64,000 bases of DNA from Candidimonas humi. Its GTDB lineage: Bacteria > Pseudomonadota > Gammaproteobacteria > Burkholderiales > Burkholderiaceae_B. Every line of letters starts with the position of its first letter. Position 1 is the first letter of the stretch. The translations under genes were made by a program, and so were the position numbers. The DNA is taken from assembly GCF_019166065.1 (NCBI RefSeq), contig NZ_JAHTBN010000008.1:150246-214245 (forward strand). Reading direction: 5' to 3'. Positions 35,280-44,854 of this stretch are shown piece after piece. The notes under the pieces are model-generated. The model made no database searches and had not been told where the DNA came from. It was given only the letters and a program-made list of their open reading frames with translations.

Positions 35280-37064
35280 ATGCTAGCGCCTTCCTATCTG
35301 CCCGAAGCCAAACACAACTTGATCGACGAATTGCTGGAAGGGCTGGACCCCGGCGCCTTGAGCTGGCTGTCCGGCTACTTCGCGGGTGTGGCCCAGGGCC
35401 GGCAGCCGGCGAAGGCGTCGACCTCGGTAGCGGCGGTGCCCGCAGCCGCCACGGCCAAGCGCCTGACCATTCTGTACGGCAGCCAGACCGGCAATGCCAA
35501 GCGCGTCGCCGAAGCCTTGGCCGAGCGCACCCAGGCCGTGGGGCTGAGCACGCGGCTGGTGCGCGCCGACAGCTACAACACGCGCGAACTCAAGGACGAG
35601 CAACTGCTGTATATCGTCATGAGCACCCAGGGCGATGGCGAAGCGCCCGACGATTCGCGCAGCTTCACCGAATTCCTGGCGAGCAAGCGCGCCCCCAAGC
35701 TGCCGCAGTTGAAATATGCGGTACTGGGCCTGGGCGATTCCAGCTATCCGCTATTTTGCGGCATGGCGCAATCCCTGGACTCCCGCCTGGCCGAGCTGGG
35801 CGCGCAGCGCCTGCAGGAAGTGGGCACCGCCGACCTCGACATCGACACCGTGGCGGCCCCCTGGCAGGACCGCGCGCTGGAACATGCCCAGAAAGCCCTG
35901 AAGCAAGGCGAGGCCACCACGGCCACCGTCACCGCGCTGCGGCCCAAGGCGTCCAAGGTCACGCGCGACCAGCCGCACCTGGCCGAACTGCTGCTGAACC
36001 AGCCTATCACGGACCACGGCAGCGGCAAGGACGTGCGCCACCTGGAAATCTCGCTGGAGGGCAGCAGCCTCAGCTACCAGCCCGGCGATGCCTTGGGGAT
36101 CTGGCCTACGCAGTCCGACAGCCTGGTGCAGTCCGTCGCCGCGGCGTTCGGCCTGGACCTGGACGCGACGGTGGAGATCAATGAAGTGCGCCGGCCGCTG
36201 CGCGAATGGCTAGTCAAGCACCGCGAACTCACGGTGCTGACCAAGCCCTTCCTGGTGGCGCATGCCCAGCGCGCCAACAATCCCGAACTGCAAAAGCGCG
36301 TGGCCGAGCCCGAGTCCCTGCGCACGCTGTTGAACGACTACCAGTTGCTGGACCTGGTCAAGGAATATCCCGCGGCCTGGGAAGCAACTCCGCTGGTGCA
36401 GGCGCTGCGGCCGCTGGCCCCCCGCATGTATTCCATCGCCTCCAGCCAGGCGGCGGTGGGTTCCGAAGTGCACCTGACCCTGGCGCACGTGAACTATGAG
36501 CGCGACGAAGAGCAGCGCTGGGGCTGCGCCTCGCATTTCCTGAGCGACCTGGAGGAAGGCGGCAAGCTGCCGGTCTTCATCGAGGAAAACCCGCGCTTCC
36601 GCCTGCCCGCCGATCCGGCGCGCGACGTCATCATGATCGGGCCGGGCACGGGCGTGGCGCCGTTCCGCGCCTTCGTGCAGGAACGCAGCGCCGCCGGCGC
36701 CAGCGGGCGCAACTGGCTGTTCTTCGGCAACCCGCACTTCGATTCCGATTTCCTGTACCAGACCGAATGGCAGCGCGCGCTCAAGGACGGCGATCTGCAC
36801 CGGCTCGACCTGGCCTTCTCGCGCGACCAGTCCGAGAAAGTCTATGTACAGGACAAGCTGCTCGCCGCGGCCAGCGATGTCTACCAGTGGCTGCAGAACG
36901 GCGCGCACCTTTACGTGTGCGGCGACGCGACGCGCATGGCCAAGGATGTGCACGCGGCGCTGCTGCAAGTGGCCGAGACCGAGGGCGGCCTGCAACCCGA
37001 GGCGGCGCGCCAGTGGCTCGACGGCCTGGCCGCGGAAGGCCGCTATGCGCGCGATGTGTATTGA
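35280..37064 (+). CDS. cysJ: Sulfite reductase (NADPH) flavoprotein alpha subunit
   Basis: 594-residue diflavin reductase that passes electrons from NADPH through FAD and FMN to CysI. Domains in order: N-terminal linker, flavodoxin domain from about residue 60 (LTILYGSQTGNAKRVAE), connecting FAD domain with RMYSIASSQ near 382, and the NADPH-binding part (IGPGTGVAPFRAF near 455, LFFGNPHFDSDFLYQ near 480) ending with the conserved aromatic residue (RYARDVY). First gene of cysJ-cysI-cysG, the assimilatory sulfate pathway. Confidence 0.95.
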   Translation: MLAPSYLPEAKHNLIDELLEGLDPGALSWLSGYFAGVAQGRQPAKASTSVAAVPAAATAKRLTILYGSQTGNAKRVAEALAERTQAVGLSTRLVRADSYNTRELKDEQLLYIVMSTQGDGEAPDDSRSFTEFLASKRAPKLPQLKYAVLGLGDSSYPLFCGMAQSLDSRLAELGAQRLQEVGTADLDIDTVAAPWQDRALEHAQKALKQGEATTATVTALRPKASKVTRDQPHLAELLLNQPITDHGSGKDVRHLEISLEGSSLSYQPGDALGIWPTQSDSLVQSVAAAFGLDLDATVEINEVRRPLREWLVKHRELTVLTKPFLVAHAQRANNPELQKRVAEPESLRTLLNDYQLLDLVKEYPAAWEATPLVQALRPLAPRMYSIASSQAAVGSEVHLTLAHVNYERDEEQRWGCASHFLSDLEEGGKLPVFIEENPRFRLPADPARDVIMIGPGTGVAPFRAFVQERSAAGASGRNWLFFGNPHFDSDFLYQTEWQRALKDGDLHRLDLAFSRDQSEKVYVQDKLLAAASDVYQWLQNGAHLYVCGDATRMAKDVHAALLQVAETEGGLQPEAARQWLDGLAAEGRYARDVY

Positions 37065-37085
37065 TTGAAAGACACACGGACAGAC

Positions 37086-37111
37086 GCGGGCATGCTGGCC
37101 GGCATGCCCGC
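37086..37111 (+). repeat. Intercistronic hairpin between cysJ and cysI
   Basis: A perfect 10-bp stem (GCGGGCATGC at 37086-37095, complement at 37102-37111) with a 6-base loop, 22 bases after the cysJ stop. No U-run, so it more likely affects mRNA stability or partial read-through within the operon than full termination. Confidence 0.55.
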
Positions 37112-37229
37112 AGGCATTGGCAGCCCGCAGCACACCGGCTCAAAGACTTAAAGACGCGACAACACTACATGCGCACAGGCGCGGACACGCAAAAACGCAA
37201 CACTGCGTATTGACTGAACCAGGAACACA

Positions 37230-38939
37230 ATGAGCGGTAATCTTTCCCACCTCGAACACATCAAGGCGGACAGCAACTATTTGCGCGGCACCATTGCACA
37301 GGGGCTCGAAGACCCGGTGACCGGCGCCATCAGCGATGACGACAACAAGCTGCTCAAGTTCCACGGCAGCTACCAGCAAGACGACCGCGACGTGCGCGAC
37401 GAACGCCGCCGCCGCAAGCTGGAGCCGGCCTACGGGTTCATGATCCGCGCCCGGCTGCCGGGCGGCGTGATCAAGCCGGCCCAGTGGCTGGCGCTGGATC
37501 GCATCGCCACGGAGTTCGCCACGCGCGGCCTGCGCATCACGACCCGCCAGACCTTCCAGTGGCACGGCGTGCAGAAGCGCAACCTGAAGAAGTTCATGCA
37601 GGGCATACACGACGCCATGGCCACCACGCTGGCCGCCTGTGGCGACGTCAACCGCCAGGTGGTGAGCTCGGTCAACCCCTTGCTTTCCAGCCAGCACGCC
37701 ATCGTGCAGGAATGGACGGAAAAGCTGTCCGCGCACTTCCTGCCGCGCACTCGCGCCTATGCCGAGATCTGGCTCGACGGCAAGAAGATCGAGGACGTGG
37801 GCGGCGAACCCGACGAAGAGCCGATCTACGGCAGCACTTACCTGCCGCGCAAATTCAAGATCGGCATCGCCCTGCCGCCCGTCAACGACATCGACGTGTT
37901 CGCCCAGGACCTGGGCCTGATCGCCATCATCGAAAACGGCCGGCTGCAGGGTTTCAATATCGCGGCGGGCGGCGGCATGGGCGCCACGCATGGCGACAGC
38001 ACGACTTATCCGCGCCTGGGCAGCCTGATCGGCTTCATCGAGCCCGAGCGCATCGTCGAGGTCGCCGAGACCATCGTCAAGGTGCAGCGCGACTTCGGCA
38101 ACCGCAGCGAACGCCAGCACGCGCGCCTGAAGTACACCATCGACACGCACGGCGTGCAGTGGTTCAAGGACGAAGTGCAGCGCCGCCTGGGCTATGAACT
38201 GCGGCCCCTGCGGCCCTATCGCTTCGAGCACAACGGCGATCGCTACGGCTGGATCGAGGGCGAAGACGGGCGCTGGCACCTGGGCCTGGCCATCCAGGCC
38301 GGACGCCTGCTGGACGACGGCGACTACCGCCCGCAGACCGGCATGCGCGAGCTGGCCAAGATCCACAAGGGCGAATTCCGCCTGACCTGCAACCAGAGCC
38401 TGGTCATCGCCAATGTCGCGGCCGAGGACCGGTCGCGCATCGACGAGCTGGCGGCGCTTTACGGGCTGGACGACTATCTGCGCGACAGCGGCATACGCCG
38501 GCACTCCATAGCCTGCGTGGCGCTGCCCACCTGCGGGCTGGCCATGGCGGAAAGCGAGCGCTACCTGCCGGTGCTGCTGCCCAAGCTGGAAGCCTCGCTG
38601 GAACGCCACGGGCTGCGGGACGCGCCGATCCTGCTGCGCCTGTCGGGTTGCCCCAATGGCTGTTCGCGGCCCTACCTGGGCGAGATCACCCTGGTCGGGC
38701 GCGCGGTAGGCCGCTACGACCTGCGGCTGGCCGCCGACTTCATCGGCGAGCGGCTCAATACGCTGTATCGCGAGAACGTGGCCGAGCCGGAAATCCTGTC
38801 CAGCCTGGACGAACTGTTCGCTGCTTATGCCGCGGGGCGCCAGGCCGACGAGAAATTCGGCGACTTCCTGATCCGCACCGAAGTCATCCCCGCCCCCGCG
38901 CAGAATCTCGTGCCCATCGTGCTGGACGCGGTATCGTGA
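37230..38939 (+). CDS. cysI: Sulfite reductase hemoprotein beta subunit
   Basis: 569-residue siroheme/4Fe-4S enzyme that reduces sulfite to sulfide by six electrons. The four cluster cysteines are present: Cys429 and Cys435 (CVALPTCG) and Cys474 and Cys478 ([10 protein letters not shown]), nearly at the E. coli CysI positions. The siroheme-binding [11 protein letters not shown] block is near residue 105. The TGA stop overlaps the GTG start of cysG (GTGA), so siroheme synthesis is coupled to apoenzyme production. Confidence 0.96.
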   Translation: MSGNLSHLEHIKADSNYLRGTIAQGLEDPVTGAISDDDNKLLKFHGSYQQDDRDVRDERRRRKLEPAYGFMIRARLPGGVIKPAQWLALDRIATEFATRGLRITTRQTFQWHGVQKRNLKKFMQGIHDAMATTLAACGDVNRQVVSSVNPLLSSQHAIVQEWTEKLSAHFLPRTRAYAEIWLDGKKIEDVGGEPDEEPIYGSTYLPRKFKIGIALPPVNDIDVFAQDLGLIAIIENGRLQGFNIAAGGGMGATHGDSTTYPRLGSLIGFIEPERIVEVAETIVKVQRDFGNRSERQHARLKYTIDTHGVQWFKDEVQRRLGYELRPLRPYRFEHNGDRYGWIEGEDGRWHLGLAIQAGRLLDDGDYRPQTGMRELAKIHKGEFRLTCNQSLVIANVAAEDRSRIDELAALYGLDDYLRDSGIRRHSIACVALPTCGLAMAESERYLPVLLPKLEASLERHGLRDAPILLRLSGCPNGCSRPYLGEITLVGRAVGRYDLRLAADFIGERLNTLYRENVAEPEILSSLDELFAAYAAGRQADEKFGDFLIRTEVIPAPAQNLVPIVLDAVS

Positions 38940-40369
38940 ATCTTTTCCCCCTCTTCGCGCAGTTGCGCGGCCGGCGCGTGCTGGTGGTCGGCGGCGGCAT
39001 CGTCGCACAGCGCAAGGCGCAAAGCCTGGCCGCGGCCGGCGCCGAAGTGCTGGCCGGCGCCACGAGCTTTACCGAAGAGCTCGAACGCATGGCCGCGCGC
39101 GGAGAAATCCAGTTGCGGCGCGGCGAATTCGAGCCATCGTGGCTGGACGGCGCGTGGCTGGCCATCGCCGCCACGCAGGACCAGGCCGTCAACCGCGCGG
39201 TAGCCGCCGCAGCCGAAACGCGGCGCATCTTCGCCAATGTGGTCGACGACGCCGAGCTGTCCAGCTTCCAGGTGCCTTCGGTGGTGGACCGCGCGCCGCT
39301 GACGATCGCGATCTCGTCCGGCGGCGCCGCCCCGGTGCTGGCGCGGCGCGTGCGCGAGCGCCTCGAGACCATGCTCGACCATACACTGGGGCCTTTGGCT
39401 GCATTGGCCGGCAAGTATCGCGCCGCGATACGGCGCCAGCGCCCCAGCCTGCGCAGCCGGCGCGAGTTCTACGACTGGCTGCTGGACGGCCCCGTGGCGG
39501 CGGCGCTGCGCGGCCGGCGCGAGCATGAAGCCGAGCAGGAACTGCGGCGGCAACTGGAACGCCGGCAGCCGGCGGCGCCCGGCAAGGTCATACTGGTGGG
39601 CGGGGGCCCGGGCGACCCCGGCCTGCTTACGCTCAAGGCCTTGCGCGCCTTGAACGAAGCCGACGTGATTCTGTACGATCGCCTGGCCGGCGAGGAAGTG
39701 CTGGCGCTGGGCCGGCGCGACGCGCTGCGGATCTCGGTAGGCAAGACTCCCGGCGAAGACCATGAAGCCACCCAGCGGCGCATCCATGCGACCATGCTCG
39801 AACATGCCCGCGCGGGCGCCTGCGTGGTGCGCCTGAAGGGCGGCGACGCCTTCGTCTTCGGCCGCGGCGGCGAAGAACTGGAATTCCTGCGCGCCCATGG
39901 CGTCGCATACGAGGTGGTGCCCGGCATCACCGCGGCACTGGCCTGCGCGGCCTACGCGGGTATCCCGCTGACGCACCGCGACCATGCGCATTCCGTCACC
40001 CTGGCGACCGCACATGCCAGCGCGCGCGCCGATGGAAGCGCCGACGAAGGCGCATGGCAGGCGGCGTCTGGCCGGGGGCAAACACAGGCCTTCTACATGG
40101 GTGTCAGCCAGTTGCCGGCGCTGCGCGAGCGGCTGCTGCAGCAAGGCCGCGGCGCCGACACCCCTTTCGCCTTGGTCGAGAACGGCACCCGCAGCCGGCA
40201 GCGCGTGCTCTGCGGCAGGCTGGACGAGCTGGCCGAACTGGCCCGGGCCCATGCCATCCAGGCGCCGGCGCTGCTGCTGGTGGGCGAGGTGGCCGCCATG
40301 GCGCCGCGGCTGCATTGGTATGGCACTTTGATAGAAGCCGGCACGGCAGCCATGGCACGCGCCGCCTGA
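38936..40369 (+). CDS. cysG: Siroheme synthase CysG
   Basis: 477-residue bifunctional enzyme. The N-terminal half (1-205) is the precorrin-2 dehydrogenase/ferrochelatase, opening [26 protein letters not shown] with the NAD-binding glycines. The C-terminal half (from about 217) is uroporphyrinogen-III C-methyltransferase with [35 protein letters not shown] and [22 protein letters not shown]. It starts with GTG at 38936 overlapping the cysI stop. It supplies siroheme to CysI. Confidence 0.94.
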   Translation: MNLFPLFAQLRGRRVLVVGGGIVAQRKAQSLAAAGAEVLAGATSFTEELERMAARGEIQLRRGEFEPSWLDGAWLAIAATQDQAVNRAVAAAAETRRIFANVVDDAELSSFQVPSVVDRAPLTIAISSGGAAPVLARRVRERLETMLDHTLGPLAALAGKYRAAIRRQRPSLRSRREFYDWLLDGPVAAALRGRREHEAEQELRRQLERRQPAAPGKVILVGGGPGDPGLLTLKALRALNEADVILYDRLAGEEVLALGRRDALRISVGKTPGEDHEATQRRIHATMLEHARAGACVVRLKGGDAFVFGRGGEELEFLRAHGVAYEVVPGITAALACAAYAGIPLTHRDHAHSVTLATAHASARADGSADEGAWQAASGRGQTQAFYMGVSQLPALRERLLQQGRGADTPFALVENGTRSRQRVLCGRLDELAELARAHAIQAPALLLVGEVAAMAPRLHWYGTLIEAGTAAMARAA

Positions 40370-40430
40370 TACGGATACTCGATCAAGAAGATAACGGCCT
40401 TGCTGCGCATGGCCGTACTCTTTGTGCTAC

Positions 40431-40570
40431 CCATGGCTTCGAGCCATGTTCTCTCTTTGTGTCGTCCGCGGCTTCGCGCCTTGTTCTCTCTTCGTACCCC
40501 CCGCGGCTTCGAGCCATCCTCTCTCTTTGCACCATCTACGGTCTCGTAGCCTTGCTCTCTTCTTTGATCG
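40431..40570. repeat. Four tandem 35-bp repeats
   Basis: Units at 40431-40465, 40466-40500, 40501-40535 and 40536-40570, preceded by a partial copy from about 40407. The shared pattern is CCGCGGCTTCGAGCC...TTCTCTCTTTG. The GGCTTCGAGCC core is a small hairpin in each unit. It lies between cysG and the convergent bamC. Confidence 0.85.
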
Positions 40571-40604
40571 CAAACCCATGGAGCCGTAGCGTCCGAACGG
40601 CGCA

Positions 40605-40647
40605 ATGACGCAAACGGGCCGGGGATTACCCGGCCCGTTTGCGTCAT
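40605..40647. terminator. Strong bidirectional stem-loop between cysG and bamC
   Basis: A perfect 19-bp stem (40605-40623 with 40629-40647) and a 5-base GATTA loop. It lies 14 bp from the bamC stop and after cysG in the other direction, so it can end both convergent transcripts. It lacks a long T-tract, but the stem ends in GTTTGCG. Confidence 0.7.
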
Positions 40648-40661
40648 GCAGACTACTTGCG

Positions 40662-41792
40662 TTATTTCATGTGGTTGCCCAGCACCGTGATGATGCGTTG
40701 CGCGGTGGGGCTGTTGTCGCGCTGCCCGTTCTGGTCGAGCACCGTGACCGTGGACCCGGAGCCCTCTTGCGCCACGTGGATGCGGTAGCGGACGGCTTCG
40801 GTGGTGTCCTTGGCGCCGAACATGCGCGTCAGGAAGTTGCTCTGTTCGAGCTTGCGGCCCGAGTCCGTATCCAGGTAGCGGATGAAATAATCGCCGCTGG
40901 AACGGTCGCGATCGTCGACGGAGAAGCCGGCCGCATCGATGGCCACGCCTACCCGGCGCCAGGCGCGATCGAAGGGCTCGCCCAGATTGACCTCGGCCTG
41001 GCCGGACGGGGCCTGGGTCACCTTGGGCTGGTTCGGGTCTTTCTCGGCCTGCGCAACCAGGGTCCGGGCCTGTTGCACATCGGTGCCCAGGTAGACCAGC
41101 AGGCGCGCCAGCATGGCCGCGTTCAGGCCCTGGTCTTCTTTGCCGTACACCCATTTGAAGGCCGCGCCGTCGGCCGTGGGCGTCTCGATCATGTGCTCGT
41201 GGCTGATGTAGACCTCGGTCTTGCCGTTGACGCGCTCGACGCGGGTGCGGAAGCGATCGCGCTCGCCGCTGTCGTAGACCTGGTCGAGTATGCCGCCCAG
41301 CGCGCTGCGGATCCAGCCTTCGGGAATCTTGGCCCGGTTCTCGGCCCAGTCGGTCTGGACCAGGCCGGCCTTGGGATCCTGCGAACGTATGGTGAAGCCT
41401 TCGTGGCCCCAGAAATCGACGATCTTGGGATAGACGTCCTGGGCTGGTTTATCGATTTCGAGCCAGCGCAGGTCGCCGTCGCGCATGACCTGCGCGCCAT
41501 TGGTGGTCGGCAGGATCTTGTCGCTGGGCGCCGCGGCCCGCTGCGCCTGCTGGTTCTGCTCGTACTGGCTGTACGTGGCCGTGCCGGCAGGCGCCTTGTA
41601 ATGGGCGTCCTGGTTGGCTTGCGTCAGGTCGGGCGGAATGCTCAGGGGCTGGCTCGCCACCGTGCTTTTGTAATCGACCGATTCTTCGGAGCCCACGACC
41701 TTCTTGATCTGGGCGCAACCCGACAGGACCAGCAGGCCGGCGGCCAAGGTCACGCCGGCGGCGTAGCGTTTGTTCATGCGCATATTCGTCAT
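40662..41792 (-). CDS. bamC: Outer membrane assembly lipoprotein BamC
   Basis: 376-residue NlpB-type lipoprotein of the BAM complex that folds outer-membrane proteins. The signal peptide ends in a lipobox LSGC, giving a lipid-modified Cys near residue 26. The disordered N-terminal segment of the mature protein (VDYKST...PPDL) is the part that contacts BamD in E. coli, and two helix-grip domains follow. Possible starts at 41792, 41783 and 41777 differ by only five residues; 41792 lies 2 bp after the dapA stop and is used here. The dapA-bamC order is conserved in proteobacteria. Confidence 0.93.
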   Translation of the reverse strand: MTNMRMNKRYAAGVTLAAGLLVLSGCAQIKKVVGSEESVDYKSTVASQPLSIPPDLTQANQDAHYKAPAGTATYSQYEQNQQAQRAAAPSDKILPTTNGAQVMRDGDLRWLEIDKPAQDVYPKIVDFWGHEGFTIRSQDPKAGLVQTDWAENRAKIPEGWIRSALGGILDQVYDSGERDRFRTRVERVNGKTEVYISHEHMIETPTADGAAFKWVYGKEDQGLNAAMLARLLVYLGTDVQQARTLVAQAEKDPNQPKVTQAPSGQAEVNLGEPFDRAWRRVGVAIDAAGFSVDDRDRSSGDYFIRYLDTDSGRKLEQSNFLTRMFGAKDTTEAVRYRIHVAQEGSGSTVTVLDQNGQRDNSPTAQRIITVLGNHMK

Positions 41793-41794
41793 AT

Positions 41795-42697
41795 TCAGAT
41801 CAGGCCCGCTTCTTTCAGGGATGCGCGCAGCAGCGCGTGGTACTGGTCGTTCAGGGGGGTCAGAGGCAAGCGGTAGCCGAGTTCGGTAAGCCCCATTTCG
41901 GCCACGGCCCATTTCACCGGAATCGGATTGGACTCGATAAACAGGTCTTGGTTCAAATGCGCCAGCCGCCCGTTGAGTTCGCGGGCCTTGGCGACATCGC
42001 CCTTGATGGCCGCCATGCACAGTTCGTGCATCAGGCGCGGCGCCACGTTGGCCGTGACCGAAATATTGCCCTGCCCGCCCAGCAGCATAAGCGCTGCGGC
42101 CGTGGCGTCGTCGCCGCTGAACACCTGGAAATCGGCCGGCTTGTCGCGCAGCAGCAGCGCGCCGCGCGCGATATTGCCCGTAGCGTCCTTGATGCCGATG
42201 ATGCCCGGAACCTGCGCCAGGCGCAGGACGGTTTCGTTGGAAATGTCGGCCGCCGTGCGGCCCGGCACGTTGTACAGGATGGAGGGCAGATCGGTGGCCT
42301 CGGCCACGGCGCGGAAATGCTGGTACAGCCCTTCCTGGCTGGGCTTGTTGTAATAGGGCACTACAGACAGGCCCGCCTGCGCGCCCACCGCCTGCGAATG
42401 CCGCGCCAGGTGGATGGCTTCGGCGGTGGAATTGGCCCCGGTGCCGGCGATTACCGGCAGGCGCCCGGCGGCGTGCTCGACCGCGATGCGGATCAGTTCC
42501 GCGTGCTCGTCCATGTCGACCGTGGGGGATTCCCCGGACGTGCCGACCACCACCAGCGCGTCGGTGCCCTGCTCGGCATGCCAGTCTATGAGTTTTCGAT
42601 AGGCGTCCAGGTCCAGACTGCCGTCCGGGTGCATGGGTGTTACCAGGGCGACCATACTGCCCTGAAAGCGTGGAACCGCCGAATCCGTACTAGCCAT
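41795..42697 (-). CDS. dapA: 4-hydroxy-tetrahydrodipicolinate synthase
   Basis: 300-residue TIM-barrel enzyme condensing pyruvate with aspartate semialdehyde in lysine and diaminopimelate synthesis. Visible marks are the opening [24 protein letters not shown] (about residues 48-59), the [14 protein letters not shown] block with the catalytic Tyr, and IGIKDATGN with the Schiff-base Lys. Start at 42697 chosen by family length, with GAGGAG about 12 bases upstream; longer frames to 42742 are possible. Operon with bamC. Confidence 0.95.
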   Translation of the reverse strand: MASTDSAVPRFQGSMVALVTPMHPDGSLDLDAYRKLIDWHAEQGTDALVVVGTSGESPTVDMDEHAELIRIAVEHAAGRLPVIAGTGANSTAEAIHLARHSQAVGAQAGLSVVPYYNKPSQEGLYQHFRAVAEATDLPSILYNVPGRTAADISNETVLRLAQVPGIIGIKDATGNIARGALLLRDKPADFQVFSGDDATAAALMLLGGQGNISVTANVAPRLMHELCMAAIKGDVAKARELNGRLAHLNQDLFIESNPIPVKWAVAEMGLTELGYRLPLTPLNDQYHALLRASLKEAGLI

Positions 42698-42804
42698 GAT
42701 GGGAACCATCTCCTCGGGCCGCCGCAAGGCGGGAGCCGTCAAATCACCGTCAAATTCAACCTAACGTGCAAGTTTACCGGATTAGGGCCCTGTCACGCCA
42801 AAAC

Positions 42805-43455
42805 TTACAGGAACCAGCGGATGATGGCCTGGCCGAGCGCCAGCAGGGGTTGCAAAAACACCCACAGGGCGCCGGTGATCATCAGCAGGATGATGATCAG
42901 CATGCCGTAGGGTTCGATGCGGGAATACTGCCAGGCCATGCGCGCGGGCAACAGGCTGAAGACGATCCGGCCGCCGTCCAGCGGCGGCAGGGGCAAGAGG
43001 TTCAGCGCCATCAGCACCAGGTTGATCTGTATGCCGGCCACCGTCATCTGCACCCAGAAATTGTCCTGCGTGGCGCCGCCCTCGGCCAGCAGGCGCAGGC
43101 CCACGGCCCAGATTACCGCCATGATCAGGTTGGATGCCGGGCCGGCCAGCGCCACCCACAGCATGTCGCGCTTGGGATTGCGCAGGCGCCCCCAGTCCAC
43201 CGGCACGGGCTTGGCCCAGCCGAACAGCAGGCCGGCCCCGCCCAGCAGCTTGGTGCTGAACAACAGCACCAGCGGCACCACGATCGTGCCGATCGGGTCG
43301 ATGTGGCGCACCGGATTGACGCTCACGCGCCCCGCCAGGTAGGCCGTCGGATCGCCGAACAGCCGCGCCACATAGCCGTGCGCGGCCTCGTGCAAGGTAA
43401 TGCCGAACAGCACAGGCAGGGCATAAACCGTGATGGTCTGAATGAGAGAGTCCAT
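42805..43455 (-). CDS. Site-2 protease family membrane metalloprotease (M50)
   Basis: 216-residue intramembrane zinc peptidase-like protein. The zinc motif is HEAAH (near residue 22) in the first helix, with the second site PPLDGGRI (near 160). Five or six hydrophobic helices; no PDZ domain, so it is of the small YwhC/Rip3-like group rather than RseP. A longer frame to 43494 adds 13 residues without conservation. Substrate unknown. Lies between dapA and the Sua5-type gene on the same strand. Confidence 0.88.
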   Translation of the reverse strand: MDSLIQTITVYALPVLFGITLHEAAHGYVARLFGDPTAYLAGRVSVNPVRHIDPIGTIVVPLVLLFSTKLLGGAGLLFGWAKPVPVDWGRLRNPKRDMLWVALAGPASNLIMAVIWAVGLRLLAEGGATQDNFWVQMTVAGIQINLVLMALNLLPLPPLDGGRIVFSLLPARMAWQYSRIEPYGMLIIILLMITGALWVFLQPLLALGQAIIRWFL

Positions 43456-43524
43456 GTATTCCCGGTGCGCGATGGCGGCCTGGATCGGCGCCATCGGTAT
43501 ATGAGAAGGATTAGGTCCGAAAGT

Positions 43525-44151
43525 TCAGCTCAGGCCCAGCGCCGCGAGATTCCCCTGCCCCCGGCGCACGACCTCGGGGGCCTCGCCGGTAAGATCGATG
43601 ACGGTGGTGGGCATGAGCGGGCACGGCCCGCTGTCGATGATGGCCGCCAACTGGTTGCCGTAGCGCTGGCGGATTTCTTCCGCGTCGTTCAGCGGTTCGT
43701 CTTCGCCTTCGGGGATCAAGGTGGTGGACATCAGGGGCGAGCCGGCGGATTCGATCAGGCCCAGCGCCACCTTGTGATCGGGCACGCGTATGCCTATGGT
43801 CTTGCGCGAAGGATGCGATACGCGCCGCGGGACTTCGCGCGTGGCCTCGAGGATGAAGGTCCAGGGCCCGGGCGTGGCCATCTTGAGCAGCCGGTACTGG
43901 CGATTGTCGACCCGGGCGAAATGGCCGATTTCGGCCAGGTCGCGGCACAGCAAGGTCAGGTGGTGGCGGTCGTCCAGCCCGCGCAGGCGCCGCAAGGCAT
44001 CGGCGGCGGCCTTGTCGTCGAGGCGGGCCAGCACGGCATAGCTGGAGTCGGTAGGCACGGCCACCAGCCCGCCGTCGGCCAGCAATTGCCCCGCCTGCCG
44101 CAACAGGCGCGATTGGGGATTGTCGGGGTGAACTACGAAAAATTGGGCCAT
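43525..44151 (-). CDS. Sua5/YciO/YrdC/YwlC-family protein
   Basis: 208-residue YrdC-fold protein. The nucleotide/tRNA-binding basic cleft is marked by VPTDSSYAVLAR (about residues 33-44), LCRDLAEIGHFARV (about 68-81) and ATPGPWTFILEATREVPRR (about 91-109). The sequence is closer to YciO than to TsaC, the threonylcarbamoyl-AMP synthase of tRNA t6A formation, so the exact role is uncertain. The start at 44151 begins the family N-terminus (AQFFVVHPDNPQ). Confidence 0.88.
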   Translation of the reverse strand: MAQFFVVHPDNPQSRLLRQAGQLLADGGLVAVPTDSSYAVLARLDDKAAADALRRLRGLDDRHHLTLLCRDLAEIGHFARVDNRQYRLLKMATPGPWTFILEATREVPRRVSHPSRKTIGIRVPDHKVALGLIESAGSPLMSTTLIPEGEDEPLNDAEEIRQRYGNQLAAIIDSGPCPLMPTTVIDLTGEAPEVVRRGQGNLAALGLS

Positions 44152-44312
44152 GGAACATATCCTAACATCATTAGCGGACAGTCCACGAGGCACGCGGCTT
44201 GGTATGCGGCCGCCTATGGCCGGGCGCCGCCGAGGGCCTCGCGGCCCCCGGGGCAATGCCGGGAATCGGCACGAAATTTACGGGAAGGCCGCGGCGTGGC
44301 GCGGCACCGTGC

Positions 44313-44603
44313 TCAGTTCCAGTGCTTGTGCTTCTTTACGGCGCCCATGGGCGCGCGGCCGTGGGTCGGCGCCGAATCCTGCGACACGGCCGATTCGGGG
44401 ATCGGGCGCGGGGCGTGATAATGCATATTGGCGGCCTCGCCGGCCGGAATCTTGGTTTCAGTGACCTTCAGGGTCGGCGGAACGTCGATCTTTTGCGCGG
44501 CCAGCCAGGCCTCGTGCGACGTTTTGCTCTCGGCGGCCTGGGCACTGGCCAGTGCGCCAGCGAACATGGCGGCTGCAAACAGGGTGACATGGAGCTTTTT
44601 CAT
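44313..44603 (-). CDS. Small secreted protein of unknown function
   Basis: 96 residues with a clear Sec signal peptide (KKLHVTLFAAAMFAGALASAQAA, cleavage after about residue 24) and a short His/Pro-rich mature part (NMHYHAPRPIPES, ending HKHWN). The histidine content hints at metal binding, but no family is recognised. Predicted periplasmic. Single gene with its own promoter region. Confidence 0.7.
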   Translation of the reverse strand: MKKLHVTLFAAAMFAGALASAQAAESKTSHEAWLAAQKIDVPPTLKVTETKIPAGEAANMHYHAPRPIPESAVSQDSAPTHGRAPMGAVKKHKHWN

Positions 44604-44854
44604 GGTATCAACACCTTTTTTAGAATTGCCGGATATCTATGGTAGAAGAAACCACGCCGCCTGTAACCAGTCCAATCGTATCATTTGCTTGCATATTCGT
44701 CGTCAAATCAGGTGTTTAGCGGGGCCGGCAAGCCCGATTTGCGCCGTTCCGCGCTTATAATAAATTGTTTCAAATCAAATACATCTAAAGCCCAAGTTTT
44801 AAGGGGACACAAGATTGCGGCGCACACTGCGGCGACCGCGACGCGCACCACCCA

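Noticed and set aside
40407..40570. Possible CRISPR array
   Set aside because: Units are directly adjacent with no constant-repeat/variable-spacer pattern and there are no cas genes.
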